Shown piece after piece: positions 33,901-45,965 of a stretch of 64,000 nt of DNA. The translations under genes and the position numbers were made by a program. The notes beneath the pieces are model-generated. The model searched no databases. It was not told the DNA's origin and was given only the letters and a program-made list of their open reading frames with translations. The DNA lies in NCBI RefSeq assembly GCF_020497125.1, contig NW_025422959.1:1-64000 (forward strand), in the 5' to 3' direction. Every line of letters starts with the position of its first letter. Position 1 is the first letter of the stretch. The stretch comes from Mauremys mutica (lineage: Eukaryota; Chordata; Testudines; Geoemydidae).

Positions 33901-34969
33901 CCTAGAGACCTACTCTCCCAAACCCTAGCCCCCAGCCACAGTAGCCGGCCCTGATGGGAGGTGACTGTGGCTGCGAGGCTGAGATGGCAGCGCAGCCAGA
34001 ACTGGTCCTGGGGCAGGATAACTCTGGCCTCTTGGGAGTGGTGGAAGCAGCCAGGCTGGAGCAGGAGCAGAGCCTACCCGGGCCAGGCTCTCTCAGGACC
34101 CAGCTGAGCCTCCCCCCTCCCCGACTGTTCCCTGTGAGTGGCTGAGACTGGCCCAGCCTCTGCACCAGTCCCAGGTGGCTCTTCCCCCAGGGAGGCAGGT
34201 GGGGCCCCACAGGTCCCAGGCAGTGGAGACAGCTCATAGCTGGAGCAGTGCTGGGTAGCGGGGCAGATCCCTGAGATGTGACTCCCGCGATCCTACCCAG
34301 CCCACCCACACCCATTGGCCCCGTGGCCAGCAGCCTTGCAGAGCACACACCTCTCTCTCTCCCTGCTTTCCTATCACCAGTTATGTTACTACAGGAATGA
34401 AATCGAGACATCCCGTAAAACAGCTAGTTCCACATTGTTCTTCAAACCTCAGGTCATTGAAATGTAGCTTTGCATTTGAGATACTATATGACTGTAGTAC
34501 ATTTTGCACCGCCTGCATCTACACTGACATCAGGAGAGGAGAAGAAGACAAGACTGTCCCTAGCATATATGATTTTAAAGAAAGGAGAGACACACACCCC
34601 CACTATCAATACAACAAGAAGGGAGAACAGTAGCTGGTGCCAAGAGAGAAGATGCAATGAAACCCTTCTGTACCCACAACTGATGTCTGAAAGAAAGAAA
34701 GAGCAGCCAGTTTCAGACAGATAGGATCCTTATGACCTATATAGGAGAAGTGTACTTCCCTATAGCAGTTTCCCACCATAATAAATAAATCCATAAGAAA
34801 ATTAAGCAAAAATTAAGATTAGGAGTCTGATTGAAATTATGTACATTTTCAGCATTAGTTTAGTATGAAAATATTGCAGCTACTTTTCTTTTACTCCTGC
34901 CTTCATAAAAAGCAACAGAGTTATAACATATAATTACAAAGATTAAAGTGCATGCTTTACTATAATTAG

Positions 34970-35287
34970 GACCAGGCAATCCAAGATGAAAACTACACCG
35001 TGGCAGAGTCCTACAACCAGGTATTTGAGGCCAATCCCTTTATCAATAGAATCCTCAACCAAAATATGAGGAAGGAGACGAGTCACCCTCAAACTTTTGA
35101 CAATAGCTCAAGGTCAGACACCAAGAAGACCAGCGCCATTCATATTCTGGTTTTGGATAAAATACTTAATCTTGCCTACATCATAGAAACCTTCCTCTCT
35201 CCAAGTCTACACCCCACTACACCCTTTAGCGATAAAGTAACCATTAAAGAAGTTCTGAATCAGTCGTCTTTCTTCCCAATTTAGGTT
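34970..35287 (+). CDS. candidate 3'-terminal coding exon, unknown protein
   Basis: A frame opens exactly after an AG acceptor (ATAATTAG, 34962-34969; the preceding in-frame triplet is the TAG itself). It reads DQAIQDENYTVAESYNQVFE and continues for about 105 codons to a TAG at 35283-35285. A polyadenylation signal AATAAA follows at about 35293. The composition looks protein-like and unlike the neighbouring repeats. I do not recognise the family. It could be the last exon of a gene whose other exons lie to the left or a relic of one. Confidence 0.4.
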
Positions 35288-35394
35288 TAACAATAAAGCT
35301 GCAACCTAAGTAGCTATGGGAGATGACAGTGCAACTACTAGGTATTGGGGGGGGGGGGGTGGAAAGTGTGCTACTAAAGTCCTGGATATACTGG

Positions 35395-36060
35395 CAGGGC
35401 CGGCTTTAGGCTAATTCAACCAATTCCCCTGAATCGGGCCCTGCCCCTAAGAGGGTCCTGCGCCCAAGCCCCGGTTCGGTGTATTGGCAAGAGTCAGTGC
35501 ACTGTACCAGGGTGGCCCGGCTTCTCCAGGGGACAATTTAAAGGGCCTGGGGGCCCTTTACATTGCCACCACTGCCACACTGCTGGAGCCATGGGGTAGG
35601 GCTGTTGGGATCTGTGGGCTACTTAAAAAGTCCGTGGCCCCCGTTGCTTCTATCGCCCCAGCCCTTTAAATAGCCGCTGGAGCCCTGCCGCTTCCCCAGG
35701 GCTCCGGCAGCTGTGTACATGGCCAGGGCTGTGGAAGAAGGGGAGCCCCAGGTGGCTGCTGCTCCTCTGATGGGGGAGGGAGGAGGAGGAGGGAGCACTT
35801 ACCATACCGGGTGGTCTGTACCCCCTGTACCTGCACCCCGTGCCCTGTCTCCAGCCAACCCCTGCTGCACCCCCCCTGCCTGAAGCCAGCCATTCCTGCA
35901 CTCCTCTGTCTTCAGCACTGCCAATCTATGCCACACCCCCCTATGGCCCTGCTTGAAGCCAGCCAGCCCAACCCACCCCACCCACCCCTGTCTCCAGCCA
36001 TTGCTGCACCCCTTGCCGTGCCTGCAGCCAGCCCCATGTCCACTGGTGCCCTGCAATTCC
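35395..36060. repeat. turtle interspersed repeat with CTGCACCCC tandem tail
   Basis: It starts GGCAGGGCCGGCTTTAGGCT and CCCCTGAATCGGGCCCTGCC, a known turtle repeat opening. It ends in a loose tandem tract of CTGCACCCC(TTGCC)TGCCTGCAGCCAGCC modules between 35815 and 36050. No gene. Confidence 0.55.
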
Positions 36061-36861
36061 CTGGGCAGTAACCCTGCACACCTGCTTCAATGATGGGAGG
36101 TGAGACATGCCTGTGAACAAAGGAGTGACTAGGAGGGGGGGTCAGGGTCTTCTAGGAGCTGGGAAGCAGGTCTCAGTGGGGCTCATGGCCCAGTGGTGGG
36201 AAGCCGCAGTTGAATGACTGAAGCCGGTGGCTCTCAGGTTTCTGTGCTGCGAGGGTCCAACCCAGATAGGTTTCATTGTCTTCTCTCCTGAGACAGGCTG
36301 TGTGGTGCTGCTGTGGGTGCCATGCGGGGCAGAGTGGGGGGGGAGCGATTGTGGCAGGAACCCCGAGCACACCAAGGAACAGCACCTTCTGCTGAGTCTC
36401 GTTCTCAGAAACCCAGCGCGAGGGGGTCGGTTTCTCTGGCTCCTCTAACGTGTGATGCAGGGGGCAGCTCCTGCCCCGTGCCCCAGGACACGCTGAAAGG
36501 CCCTTTCCCTGGCCACATTCCCCACAGCGCCACTGAAATGCAGGTGCCTTAAAGGTGAGGAGGAGCCATTGGGGCAAAGCCCGGCCTTAGGGACAGGGCC
36601 TCAGGAGCCAGTGGCCCCGCACAAGCCAGATCTCAAGAGCCCCTCATGCAGAGTAAGGGGCACGGAGCACAATTTAGCTAATGGGGAACGAGAGGCTGGG
36701 TCGAGCCTGCAAGTCCCAGGGGGAGTCGGTTCCCAAGCTGAGGCTTGTCGGCTCTGGCTGCAGCTGTGGATTGTTGGTAGGTTATTAGCAAACGCTAGCA
36801 GTAACCCTCGCAGCACCCCAGTGAGCCAGGTTCATAACACTCACCTCCACCCCACCTCCTC
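36061..36861. other. GC-rich stretch without confirmed exon
   Basis: Several frames of 60-130 codons are open on both strands, but none begins or ends at good splice sites and none resembles a known protein. I see only moderately GC-rich DNA. Confidence 0.4.
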
Positions 36862-37220
36862 ACAGCTAGGGTCATAGGCACCGAGTCCGAGAATGCTCTG
36901 GGGCTGGAGCACCCACAGGGAAAAAATGGTGGGTGCTCTGCCCCCCATTACCCCCTCCCTTCCTCCCCCAGTGCCTCCCACCTGCTGGTGGGCCTCCCCC
37001 AATAGGCAGCGCTTCCCCTCCCTCCCCATGCCTGCCGTGATCAGCTGTTTCACAGCATGTAGGAGGCTCTGGGAGGGACAGGGGGGAGTAGCGAGGATGC
37101 AGTGCACTCAGGGGAGGAGGCCGAATGGGGTGGGGTGGGGACTTGGAGGAAGGGGGGGCGGGGCCTGGGGCAGAGCTGGGGGCCGAGCACCCCCCGGCAC
37201 ATTGGAAAGTCAATGCCTGT
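36862..37220. repeat. turtle repeat with GGTGGGTGCTCTGC and GAGCACCCCCCGGCACATTG ends
   Basis: The sequence from GGCACCGAGTCCGAGAATGC and GGAGCACCCACAGGGAAAAA to GAGCACCCCCCGGCACATTG plus AAAGTCAATGCCTGTA is a familiar turtle element about 350 bp long with GGGGCGGGGCCTGGGG-rich middle. No coding. Confidence 0.6.
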
Positions 37221-37559
37221 AGCTGGGGTTAAGGACCAGCTCAGGGACACAGCAATGTACCTGGGCGTGGACCCCTGGGATCCGGCCTCCCAGTCTCTCG
37301 CTCTCCCTCCCTGCCCAAACACACGCACAAGCTAAGGAAGGGCTCCCCACTCAACCCGTCCATTAGCCCCAGCTCCTGCCTTTTTATACCTCCCGGCCAG
37401 GTTTTTCTCTTTCACACCCTTGCTCTGGCCGGCCCTTTCCTCTCTCCCATCCTTTGTACATCACTGACTTTTGTATTCTCCCCCCGCCAACCCGTTCATT
37501 TGGAAATGCTTGTCTTATTGGCCTGTGGGATTGTGGGATACTTTTGGTGGACTCCTGGA

Positions 37560-37790
37560 GCAGGAGTACAGTGGGGCTGTCTCTACACTAAAAAGCAAGA
37601 GGGCTTGAACCCTGGATCCCAGCTTGACTCAGGCTCAGACCTGCCACACCTGTGGGGCCTGGCCCCTGGGTCCAAGCCCGGGGTTAGCACAATTTGTGTG
37701 TAGACACAAGCGCGGGGGGGGGGGGGGGGGTAGGCTTGAGCCTGAGGTCAAGCCCTGGCCTTACACTGCAGTGTAGACACACACACCCAG
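37560..37790. repeat. MITE-like repeat containing a poly-G run
   Basis: CTGTCTCTACACTAAAAAGC at the left and GCAGTGTAGACACACA at the right form inverted 'GTGTAGACA' ends. A long G run lies at about 37711-37730. A second related piece occupies about 38560-38690 (ATCTAGCCTGGGCTCCAGCT...CAGTGTAGACATAGCCT). Between them (37790-38560) nothing recognisable. Confidence 0.5.
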
Positions 37791-38699
37791 ACGCTACCAC
37801 TGTTCAACTAAATAATCCCATTTATCTACCCTCCTTTTAAGGGCCATGAGACAGGAGCTGTTCCCAAGATGGGAGGCAGGGGGATCATGATGTGGGGCGC
37901 GGAGAAGAGGACTCTCCAGGGGGATGCTAAGTGCCCTGTATTCCCTAGCCCATGTGTCTGCGAGCCCAGTTCCCCTCCAGCCCCGCAATAGGAACAGGAC
38001 AGAGAGGTCAGCTGAGCGTGAAGGGACAGTTTTTCAGTGCTCTGTCAGTGACTTGCCTCTCCCTCTCCGGAGTGCCTGGGGTCAACCACATCCTGAAGGG
38101 ATTGGGTCAGAGGCTGCCAAAGCTACAGGAAGCCAAGAAGGGGGGGGGGGGAACGGCCTTGGGGAGGGGCTGCTGAGCCATGTGAGCAGGGGCAGGAGCA
38201 AACCCCAGGGTGTCATCTCAGAACCGGCCAAGCCACACGCAAGCCATCCAGAAGTGCCTGCAGGAGTTCAGCTAGGAGCAGGGGCTGATTTTCAGCTTAG
38301 AGTCACCCCACGTCCCACCAGAAGTACCAGAGAGGGAGATGTGTGCTGGATCCAGTTCTGAGCCTCCTGAAATCAGCCAGAGGTGGCCCCTTGGGTTCAA
38401 TGGGAGCAGGATCATGTGCTGGGCATAGGGCTCTATGGAGACACTCTCCCAAGGGATGCTAGTACTGGTCTTGCTTGCTGAGCGTTTGTGGCACTTTCTG
38501 TCCTGAGCGCTCCATGCACTTTTCTGTGCACAGAGCCTCTGGGCTCTGTGACCATGGAGGATCTAGCCTGGGCTCCAGCTAGAGCCTGAACATCTCCGGG
38601 ACTAGTTTTAGCCCTGCAGCCCTAGCCCCATGAGCTTGAGTCAGCTGAGCCAGCTGCCGGTTTTGTAATCACAGTGTAGACATAGCCTTAGTCTCCTGA

Positions 38700-40070
38700 T
38701 ACTGATTCCTGCAGATTAGCCATCTTGGGTGTGAGATCCCTAGACTCTCTGGAACCACAAGCTCAAATCCTGCCAGAACCGACTCAGCCCTTCAGCATCA
38801 AGTAGGCAGAGCTGCAGCAGTCACAGGTAGTTCACTGGGTGGGCGTGTGATGAAAGGGCAATAAACCTTATGCAAAGGTAGACATGCTCAGCTCCGAGAC
38901 AGAGCACATGCGGCTACCTTCTGCCAAGAGCCCAGCTCCTCAGAGAGAAGAAATCAACTCCCTTGCCCAGGGAGCTCATTGCCCACGGACACCCCATGGT
39001 ACCTGACTGGGTGCCGAGCCCTTCTGAACTCTGCCCCTTAGGGGCCCAGTGGAAACAGAGCACTTCGCAAAGCCCAGCCCTTAGTTACGCACCAGAAAAA
39101 GGAGCTAAATAACTTTGAAAAAACCTAGCCCCAGTTATAGGCATTGACCATTTGAAAAGCTAGTCCCATAATTCTCTGCCTCACTACCTAGCTGGCCACG
39201 GCACTCCCTACCACTGGCTATTAGAGCCTTTCCCAGCATGCTCTCCTGGCGCCTGGCCCTTTAAATCTGGGCTGGCGAACCAGCTGCAGCCCTATGGTAG
39301 TCCTCTGGCTGCTGAGTGCTGCAGGTTGGGACCCCAGCCCTTCTCGCTGGTAAGTGATTCAATTTATGCTGGTTTTGCCTGGCTTTTCCCCTTTATCTGT
39401 GCAGCTGTGGAACATGCTCCTGGGGAGTCTTTCAGCTGACACAGGTTCCCCTCTGGGCTCGGCAGGGCTGTTAAAGACCTTTTCTGTGCAAGCCAGAGGG
39501 CTGCACCGAACTGTGCTCTTCATATCAGTTTCTCTCTGACTTTGGTTCCCGCTGGGCAGTCTAGTTCCTTTTCCTGTTAGTATTTAAAGCGGCTGTTTGT
39601 ATTGCATCATTTTCTATCTGTGGGCTCGTTTAGAGCTGTGTTTATAATCCCAGCAATTAGCAATGAGAAAAGACCTCCTGGGTCACAGCCTGTTTCCCTT
39701 CCAGTACAGGCTTGTTCCCCGTATTCATCTCCTGGTGCTTTGGCCAGACTAGTGCTAAGAATCCCAAACGAGGAGGCCTCCTCCACTTCCCTTAGGAGCT
39801 GGACTAACACAGCTTGCGGGTAGCGAAACGTATCTTTCCCTGGAGACGCCTGAACTCACTAAGCGCCTAAAGTTTTGCTGTGAAAGTTCTCTAGGGACCT
39901 ACATTTCCACCTCTGGGCATGCGAGCTGCTAAGAGCCTGGACACCTATTTCCCGCCTAAGCCCCAGCATGCTCCAGGCCCTGGGGGGAGAAAGGCAGGGG
40001 ACGCCTCTCTCACCTGCAGGGCCAGAGGCCACCCACTTCATTCAGAATCTGGCTGGAGGACAGTAAGTAA
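38700..40070. other. no gene seen
   Basis: The stretch has no frame with supporting splice sites. A GTAAGT donor-like site at about 39350 follows 45 open bases, but no start or acceptor could be paired with it. Confidence 0.4.
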
Positions 40071-40074
40071 GGAA

Positions 40075-40380
40075 ATGGTCAGTGGCCGAGGGATAGCGAA
40101 TGACTCGGTAGCCCAGTGGCTAGGCACCCAGCTACATGGTGGGAGAGCCAGGGTCCGGCCGACCTACTCCAACGACTCTTTCATTATTTATTCACAGTGG
40201 AACAGCTCCAAGAGGAGCCCCTGAGGGAGCCTCACATTGGAGTCTCCCATAGCTCAGTGGTTAGAGCACTCTCCTGAGGAGAGGATACGGGGAGGCCTCT
40301 GCTCTAATCCTTTCTCCCCGTCAGGCAGAGGGGGAATTGAACCAGGGTCTCGCTCGTCCTGAGTGACTGGGCTAAAAGTT
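40075..40380. repeat. composite repeat made of tRNA-like modules
   Basis: Three tRNA-like pieces are joined. First is TAGCCCAGTGGCTAGGCACC (40107 onward) with B-box-like GGGTCCGGCC. Second is CCATAGCTCAGTGGTTAGAG (40238 onward). Third, reversed at 40330-40375, is ATTGAACCAGGGTCTCGC ending near CTGGGCTAAAAG. Each has A-box-like and B-box-like elements but no intact cloverleaf could be drawn, so these are repeat modules, not tRNA genes. I recognise the arrangement from other turtle sequence. Confidence 0.6.
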
Positions 40381-40399
40381 GATGGGGGGAGGCAGCTGT

Positions 40400-41560
40400 G
40401 GGACAAGCACTGGCCATTTTGTGCAATGCTCTGTGTTGCAACACCTCAACCCCTTTGTGGATCTGGGCCCTTCACCCTCCACATTGCTTGGGTGCCAACA
40501 GGGGGACCATTGAGGTCACATGAAAGGCTCCCTGTTCTCGGTCCAGGGGCCTGGACCCGACACAATTGCAGGCAGATGGTCGGACTCTGTCTGGGGCTGG
40601 AGCGTGCTCAGTGCAGACAATCTTCAGAGTTCTTAGCTGCAAAGCTCTAGCAAGTCCCTACTGAGCATGCGTGAACCGCGATTTTTCTAAGAGTTGGCCA
40701 CATGGAGGTGGATTTTCACAGGGATAGCAAAAGGCATATCCCCAATACAAAGGGACACGTTTCAAGTCCCTGCTCCAACGGGGGGTGTGGGGGGGCGGGG
40801 CTAGAGATTCTCAAAGAAAAGGTCCCCAGAATTTTTTAACGTGGACAAAGCCATGCATTTTTTCTCTAAGCTGGTTTTTGGAAGTGGCTGGACCATTTTG
40901 GCTGAAATTTTCCAGAAATTCTCAGCCTGAGGCAGACACCCAGCATGGGACGGTTACAGCCTAGCAAAATTATGAGCAACTGAAAACAAAGTCTTGCAAT
41001 GGGAAGAATTGAGCAACCTTATTCTTAGGCCCTGTGTCAGTGAAAAGCTGCTCTGGGAAGCGCACAGAGAGGAGACTTGCAAAGGTTAATGTGTTGCCTG
41101 GTATCCCAGGCTTGTGAACGAACAGAGAACTTCAGTTTTCAGGGCTGGCGGCCCCTCTCGCTGCCTGAACAGAGAGAGCATTGAAAGGGTTTTAGTACAC
41201 AGTGCAAGAGCTCTCTGAACTGGCCCATTCACCACGCTGCCGTCCAGATCTGAGCACTGCTGGAGGGGGGAAGGGGAAGTGGAACCCAGCAACCCCTGCC
41301 AGACGAACACTCACCCAGCAGTGAGGGCAGAACCCTCCCCACATCCCCTCCCTTGCTCTGCCCCATTATGTTTCACCACCTCACTGCAGCATCTCGCAAT
41401 GCAGAATCATTGGAGAAGGAAACCCTCCCCCTACAAACTCCAGTGCATCTCCCACTCCACGAACAGTCTCACCACATCTTAGCCACGCAGCGTCCTCTCT
41501 TCATTCATTGGGCTCCACCTCCCCCACCTGTACTGCTGTCCAGGGTTTTATCTCGTTGGA
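40400..41560. other. no gene seen
   Basis: Frames of 70-95 codons are present without splice or similarity support. No element identified. Confidence 0.4.
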
Positions 41561-41564
41561 GTTT

Positions 41565-41955
41565 GTGAAAGTAGAATGAATTATATTGTAAAAATAAGAA
41601 TGGATTAAAGAAATGTTGTACGTACCTTTAAGCAGAAATAAGAAATGTTGAAATACAGGTGCCAGGAAAAGAAACATTAGGCATAAACAATGGTGCTAAT
41701 GGCGAAACATTAACAGAAGATGGGTAATAGTTAGTAAGGAAATAAGATATGCATGCCTAGCCCAGGTAAACTTATCTGATTCTGCTTCCTTTGTTACCTT
41801 GTTAAGTTCTCACCCTTTTATCTGTATAAATAAGATAGTTTGTGTCTTGCATGGTGCTCACATTATCTGGGTGTTATTAGCAGAGCGCTGTGCTAATAAA
41901 ACAGAGTGGTCTGACAAACTGTGAGTCCTGAGTCTAACTTTGACAAAACTTTGAC
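41565..41955 (+). mobile_element. ERV 5' LTR of a second type
   Basis: A TG start near 41565 leads to a TATA box in CTGTATAAATAAGA (about 41825), a polyadenylation signal AATAAA near 41895, and an end near TTTGACA (41955). The layout U3-R-U5 is clear although the sequence is unlike the LTRs at 16142. Neither a matching 3' LTR nor a TSD was found, so the provirus is truncated on the right. The primer site (GAGATGGCAACCG region) could not be assigned to a tRNA. Confidence 0.65.
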
Positions 41956-44000
41956 ACCGAGATGGCAACCGTCTTCACTGGGGCTGTGTGATTCCTGACT
42001 GTTTTTGTAGGACGACCGTGGCAGCCGGCACCTGGGCATTTGGCCTGAGCGGTCTTCCACCAGAACAGAAAGGTGCACGACCACAGTGAAGTCTACGCCA
42101 TTGAACCTGTTGGTTCCCACTCTGTTCTGGTAGGGATCCCGGGATCTGACATCAGGAATCTGGTCAGGTAATTATTTCTGTGTTTTGTCCGGACTGAGGA
42201 CTGTTCTGTCTCTGTGTCTATCTGTCTTCCTGTGGAGTGTTTGAGTCTGGGTGCCATCTCCGTCCGGGGATCAGCCAACCAAGGGGTTCCCGTCCCTGCG
42301 GTCTGAGTGAGTGGAATCTGCACAGTTGCAGCCGCACCACACTTTGGGTAAATCCCTGGGTGTGAAAGCAAGGGCAATTGAGGCAGTAGCCTGTGGGCTC
42401 CTTTTGTGTGTTGCACGGGGCATTGCTCTCACGAACCCGAATTTCCTTCTTGTGCGATTGGTGTGTGAAGTCCTCCTGTATGGGTAACCAGACGTCTAAG
42501 TCGGGACAGTTCCCTAAACGAACGCTGGCTCATTTTATATATTTAGGATGGGTCCAGACTCCTGTAAGAAGGGTCCGGACTCCTGTAAATTTCTGGAAAA
42601 ATGGTCTAGGCTAAAACTCAGTGGCCACTGTTAAAATCTTGGAACAAGACCGAGTGGACGTCTTAAAGGACAAACTCGGCCAACCTAAAACTAAATTGGC
42701 TAAAGAAGAGGTTAATTGTTTCATTCAGTGGTGGGAAGAGGCAAATCGTAGCTGGACAAAATCAAAAACTCGCCTCTCTCAAATATTCAAATAATAAGTT
42801 GAAAGCTTTATTAAAAGCCTCCTCTCCCACCACCAGACCGAGCGCTCCCCTTTACCCCGTTCTCAAAAACCCACCCCGGATCGATCCAACCCCCTTAATA
42901 CTCCCATCTCATTGTAAAAAGGACAAAAAGCCCCTTGTTCTGTTCCCCTTTGTTGTCTGCCTCAAAAACTGATTCTTTAGTGTTCCACTACCAATTCAGC
43001 AAAGAAGGTGGGCTCCTCAACTAGCCCCCACCCTTCCTGGTCCCTTTCCTTGAACATTTATTTCAAAATTGTGAAGTGACCACAGTATCACTCACAAACG
43101 GTTCATTGGGGGGAGGGGGTGGGGGAAGCAGGATCAGGCCCAGAAAAGCAGGCAAGCAACAGATAAAGAAACTGAAAAACAGGTTGGAAGCCCTAAGGGC
43201 ATAGTGTAAGGAGTAAGAAAAGCAGTAAGTGCAGGCATGAACCCCTGGAACAATACTTAAAATGGTGAAATCTGAGGTGATAAAGGTGTTATTTTGGGAG
43301 ATAAACGAGTGATTTATGGAAAGAGAGTGAAAAGTTAACTCTACAAAGGCTGGAGAGAATTAAGCAGTTAAACTTTGTGAAAATGTTAAAAAGGACCATG
43401 TTAAAGAGAGAATTCTTGGTTTCTTTGCAGCCATTCTGAAGGGAAAATGGGCCCTTTTCCAAAAGAGTGCCTGTAAATAATCCAAATATATAGAGAGCTA
43501 TGTTAAAAAAAAAAAAGTGTAAAGGAATGTTAAGGAAAAGAAAATGTGTATGTATCTATTTGTCTGTGAAAATATGTAAAGTTCTAAAAATCTAAACCAG
43601 CACATCTGGTTTGTAAAACTCCTGTTTTGTAGGTGTAAGATAAATTGGTTTTGTTTTTGTTTTTAATGCCACTAAAAATTCATTTGACTCTTAATTCAAA
43701 GTTGCAAAACTGACAGACCTTTTTGCAAGACACAGGTAATTAGTGTTGTTTGGCTTTGGGATTTAGCATTTAACCCTTAAGGGGTAACTTGATTCTTTAT
43801 AAAATTTAAAATGTTTTTTTAAATAAAAACCAAGTCATGGCTGCAAAAGGGCAGTCAAAATCAGGAGAATAGGGAGAGATTCTGGAGTCTTTTTGTTTGG
43901 TTGGTTGTTGTTGGTTTGTTTTTTTTGTAACAATAGCAGATAAGAGCTGTAGTGAAAGAATAAAAAAAAAATTTAACAGTGCCCCTCTGAAGCAACAGCA
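41956..44000 (+). mobile_element. truncated ERV internal region sharing a block with the young ERV
   Basis: After the leader comes a gag start at 42480. From about 43110 to 43470 the sequence parallels 19430-19760 of the young provirus in order and wording, for example AAGCAGGATC..GCCCAG, GAAAAGTTAACTCT and GCAGTTAAACTTTGT. No reverse transcriptase or integrase core could be read, and it fades near 44000. Confidence 0.65.
42480..42614 (+). pseudogene. ERV gag start fragment (MGNQTS)
   Basis: The frame begins MGNQTSKSGQFPKRTLAHF, with glycine 2 available for myristoylation, and stops after 44 codons. Shifted frames just beyond (42615-42790) still read like gag (EEVNCFIQWWEEANRSW). It is a frameshifted matrix-region relic. 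Confidence 0.55.
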
Positions 44001-44719
44001 GAGGTGAGGTGCATAAAACAAAAAGAAGCAATGTTAAAAATACTGAGCCTTAAAATGGCTCTGTGTAATCACAGACTGTCACTTTTGATAAGGGTACATG
44101 AAAACTGGCTGCTCCACTCCCCAGAATGGGAAGCTGCTGGCGTTCAGGAAGGTGGGCCTGGGCTGGACCAGCTGCTTGGGAAGGTCCTGGTGAAAGAGAG
44201 AAGAAAGGGCAAGGCTGAGAGGCCCCTCCCTTGTTCCGGGAGGGGACAGGGGGTCCCACAATTTGGCCCAGTGTCACCCTCCCACATACAGAGGAGACAT
44301 CCACTCCCAGCAGCCATGCTCCATCTCCAGCCCTGCAGGGATGAGACCAAAATCCACCAGTGCCCCCCACCCCGCCACCATCAGCAATCAAGCCATGGAA
44401 TCACCCCCTTCTCCCCTGCAAGGGCTGGAGGACTCCCTGACCCCTGCAACACCAGCCTCCCAGCTATGTACCCCGGGGTGGGGTCGGATAAGGGTGGATT
44501 TAGTCTTTCCATTCCTCAGAACTAGTCCTCAGCCCTGGTCTGCCCATACGTGATCCAGGGTCTGGAGCGGTTGGCTGCTTACCCAGGGCTACCAAGGAGC
44601 CACCAGGAGAAGGGACTAGACTCTCCACAGCTCTGCATCCATTCACACTGGTACCCGTCTCACACATGGGGAAACTGAGGCACCAGGGAGGGTGATATGG
44701 GCTGAGCCAGGTCAGATTG

Positions 44720-45165
44720 GGAGTCTGTGGGAGAGCCAGGAATAGAACCCAGGAGTCCTGGCTCCATGGGCAACTTGGGACTCCTCCATTTGGGGAGGCT
44801 GGGCGCTCCCGGACTGCGGCCCTGCCCCAAGGCTCGCTCCCGCTCAGCATCCCCTGGGCCTTATACCCACCACCCATGCCTGGCTCCCAGCCTCCCCTGC
44901 TCTAACCACTAGACCCAGCGGGACTGGAACAATTTTTGTAGTGGGAGGTGCTGAGAGCCAGTGAACAAAACTGTAAACCCTGCACAGGATGGAAACCACT
45001 TCAAGCCGGGGGGGGGGGCACCAGGACTGGCCCCCACTCCCTTCCCAGAGCTAGTGGTGGGACCCGGATACCCTGGCTCCCAACCCCCACTCTAACCACT
45101 AGACCCCACTGCCCTCCCAGAGCTGGGGATAAGAACCAGGAGTCCTGGCTCCCAGCCCGGCTGTG
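44720..45165 (-). repeat. tandem tRNA-like turtle/archosaur repeat
   Basis: Repeated blocks of AACCCAGGAGTCCTGGCTCC, CTCTAACCACTAGACCC and CTCCCAGAGCTGG occur in at least three units. On the minus strand they read CTAGTGGTTAGAGCAGGGG...GGACTCCTGGGTTC, like a tRNA A/B-box pair. A sense-oriented copy is at 57105-57245. Frames here are accidental. 44000-44720 shows no gene. Confidence 0.65.
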
Positions 45166-45654
45166 GGTGGAGCAGGACGTACTGGCCACGGGCTCAGCTG
45201 GGCATCGCTTACCATCAGATTGGAGGGGACGAGTCATGGACGGCGCGTACCATGGGCTGGGGCAGGCTGTGCCTCCCCAAACAGCCCAGTGTAGCCCTGC
45301 CCATGCTCTGCCCAGAAGGCCCCTCCTGCTCGCCCTTCCCCCTTGGCCCCAGCCCAGGCCAGCTGGCTGCTCCTCCCCAGGGCAGCGGGCTGGGGCTGGG
45401 ACTAGGGTGGCCATGGCCAGCCTGCGGCCGGGACTTGAGGTGGCTGGGGGGCACCTGGGGATGCCCACCAAGTGCTTGCGAAGGAAGGGCTGGGGTGGGG
45501 GCTGTGCAGTGCCTGCCCGGCACTCAGGAGCTGGGGGGCCGTGCACTGTCCACCCACCCAGCGTTTGGGGACTGGGGGTCACGGGTGGAGGGGGGCATGT
45601 GTCCCCTATGGAGCGTGCTGGGGGAAGCCACAGGGGGGCGCTCTGGGCTCAACA

Positions 45655-45965
45655 ATATCAATGCCATGGGCCCATTTAGCCTGGAATACCCCACCCTACA
45701 TGAGCTCAATGGGCCCATCTAACCTTGTTATCCCCACCCCATATCAGAGCAATGGGCCCATCTAATCTGATATCCCCCACCCCACAACAATATCAATGGG
45801 CCCATGTAGCTTGGTATCCCTCTTCCCCACAACAATATCAATGGGCCCATCTAACCTGTATTGCCCCCCCCACCCCAACATCAGATCAATGGGCTCATCT
45901 AGCCTCGTATCCCCCACCCCACATCAAATCAATGGGCCCATCTAGCCTCGTATCCCCAATGTGGT
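45655..45965. repeat. tandem repeat, ~46-50-bp unit CAATGGGCCCATCTA
   Basis: Seven units each contain CAATGGGCCCATCTA(A/G)CCT, GTATCCCCCACCCCACA and a variable spacer (ATATCAAT or ATCAGATCAA). They begin after an otherwise unrepeated GC-rich stretch (45170-45650). No gene. Confidence 0.85.

Noticed and set aside
32968..33928. Long proline-rich frames
   Set aside because: They follow the 65-bp minisatellite and neighbouring C-rich DNA in several frames at once.
36142..37335. Multiple frames of 70-134 codons
   Set aside because: No splice-site framing and overlap with a known turtle repeat at 36862-37220.
40107..40375. Functional tRNA genes
   Set aside because: Box-like motifs are present but no full cloverleaf or anticodon stem could be formed, and the modules are part of a dispersed repeat.
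44948..45765. Frames of 100-243 codons around the GC-rich region
   Set aside because: They cross a tRNA-like tandem repeat and the CAATGGGCCCATCTA tandem repeat, and both strands are open equally.
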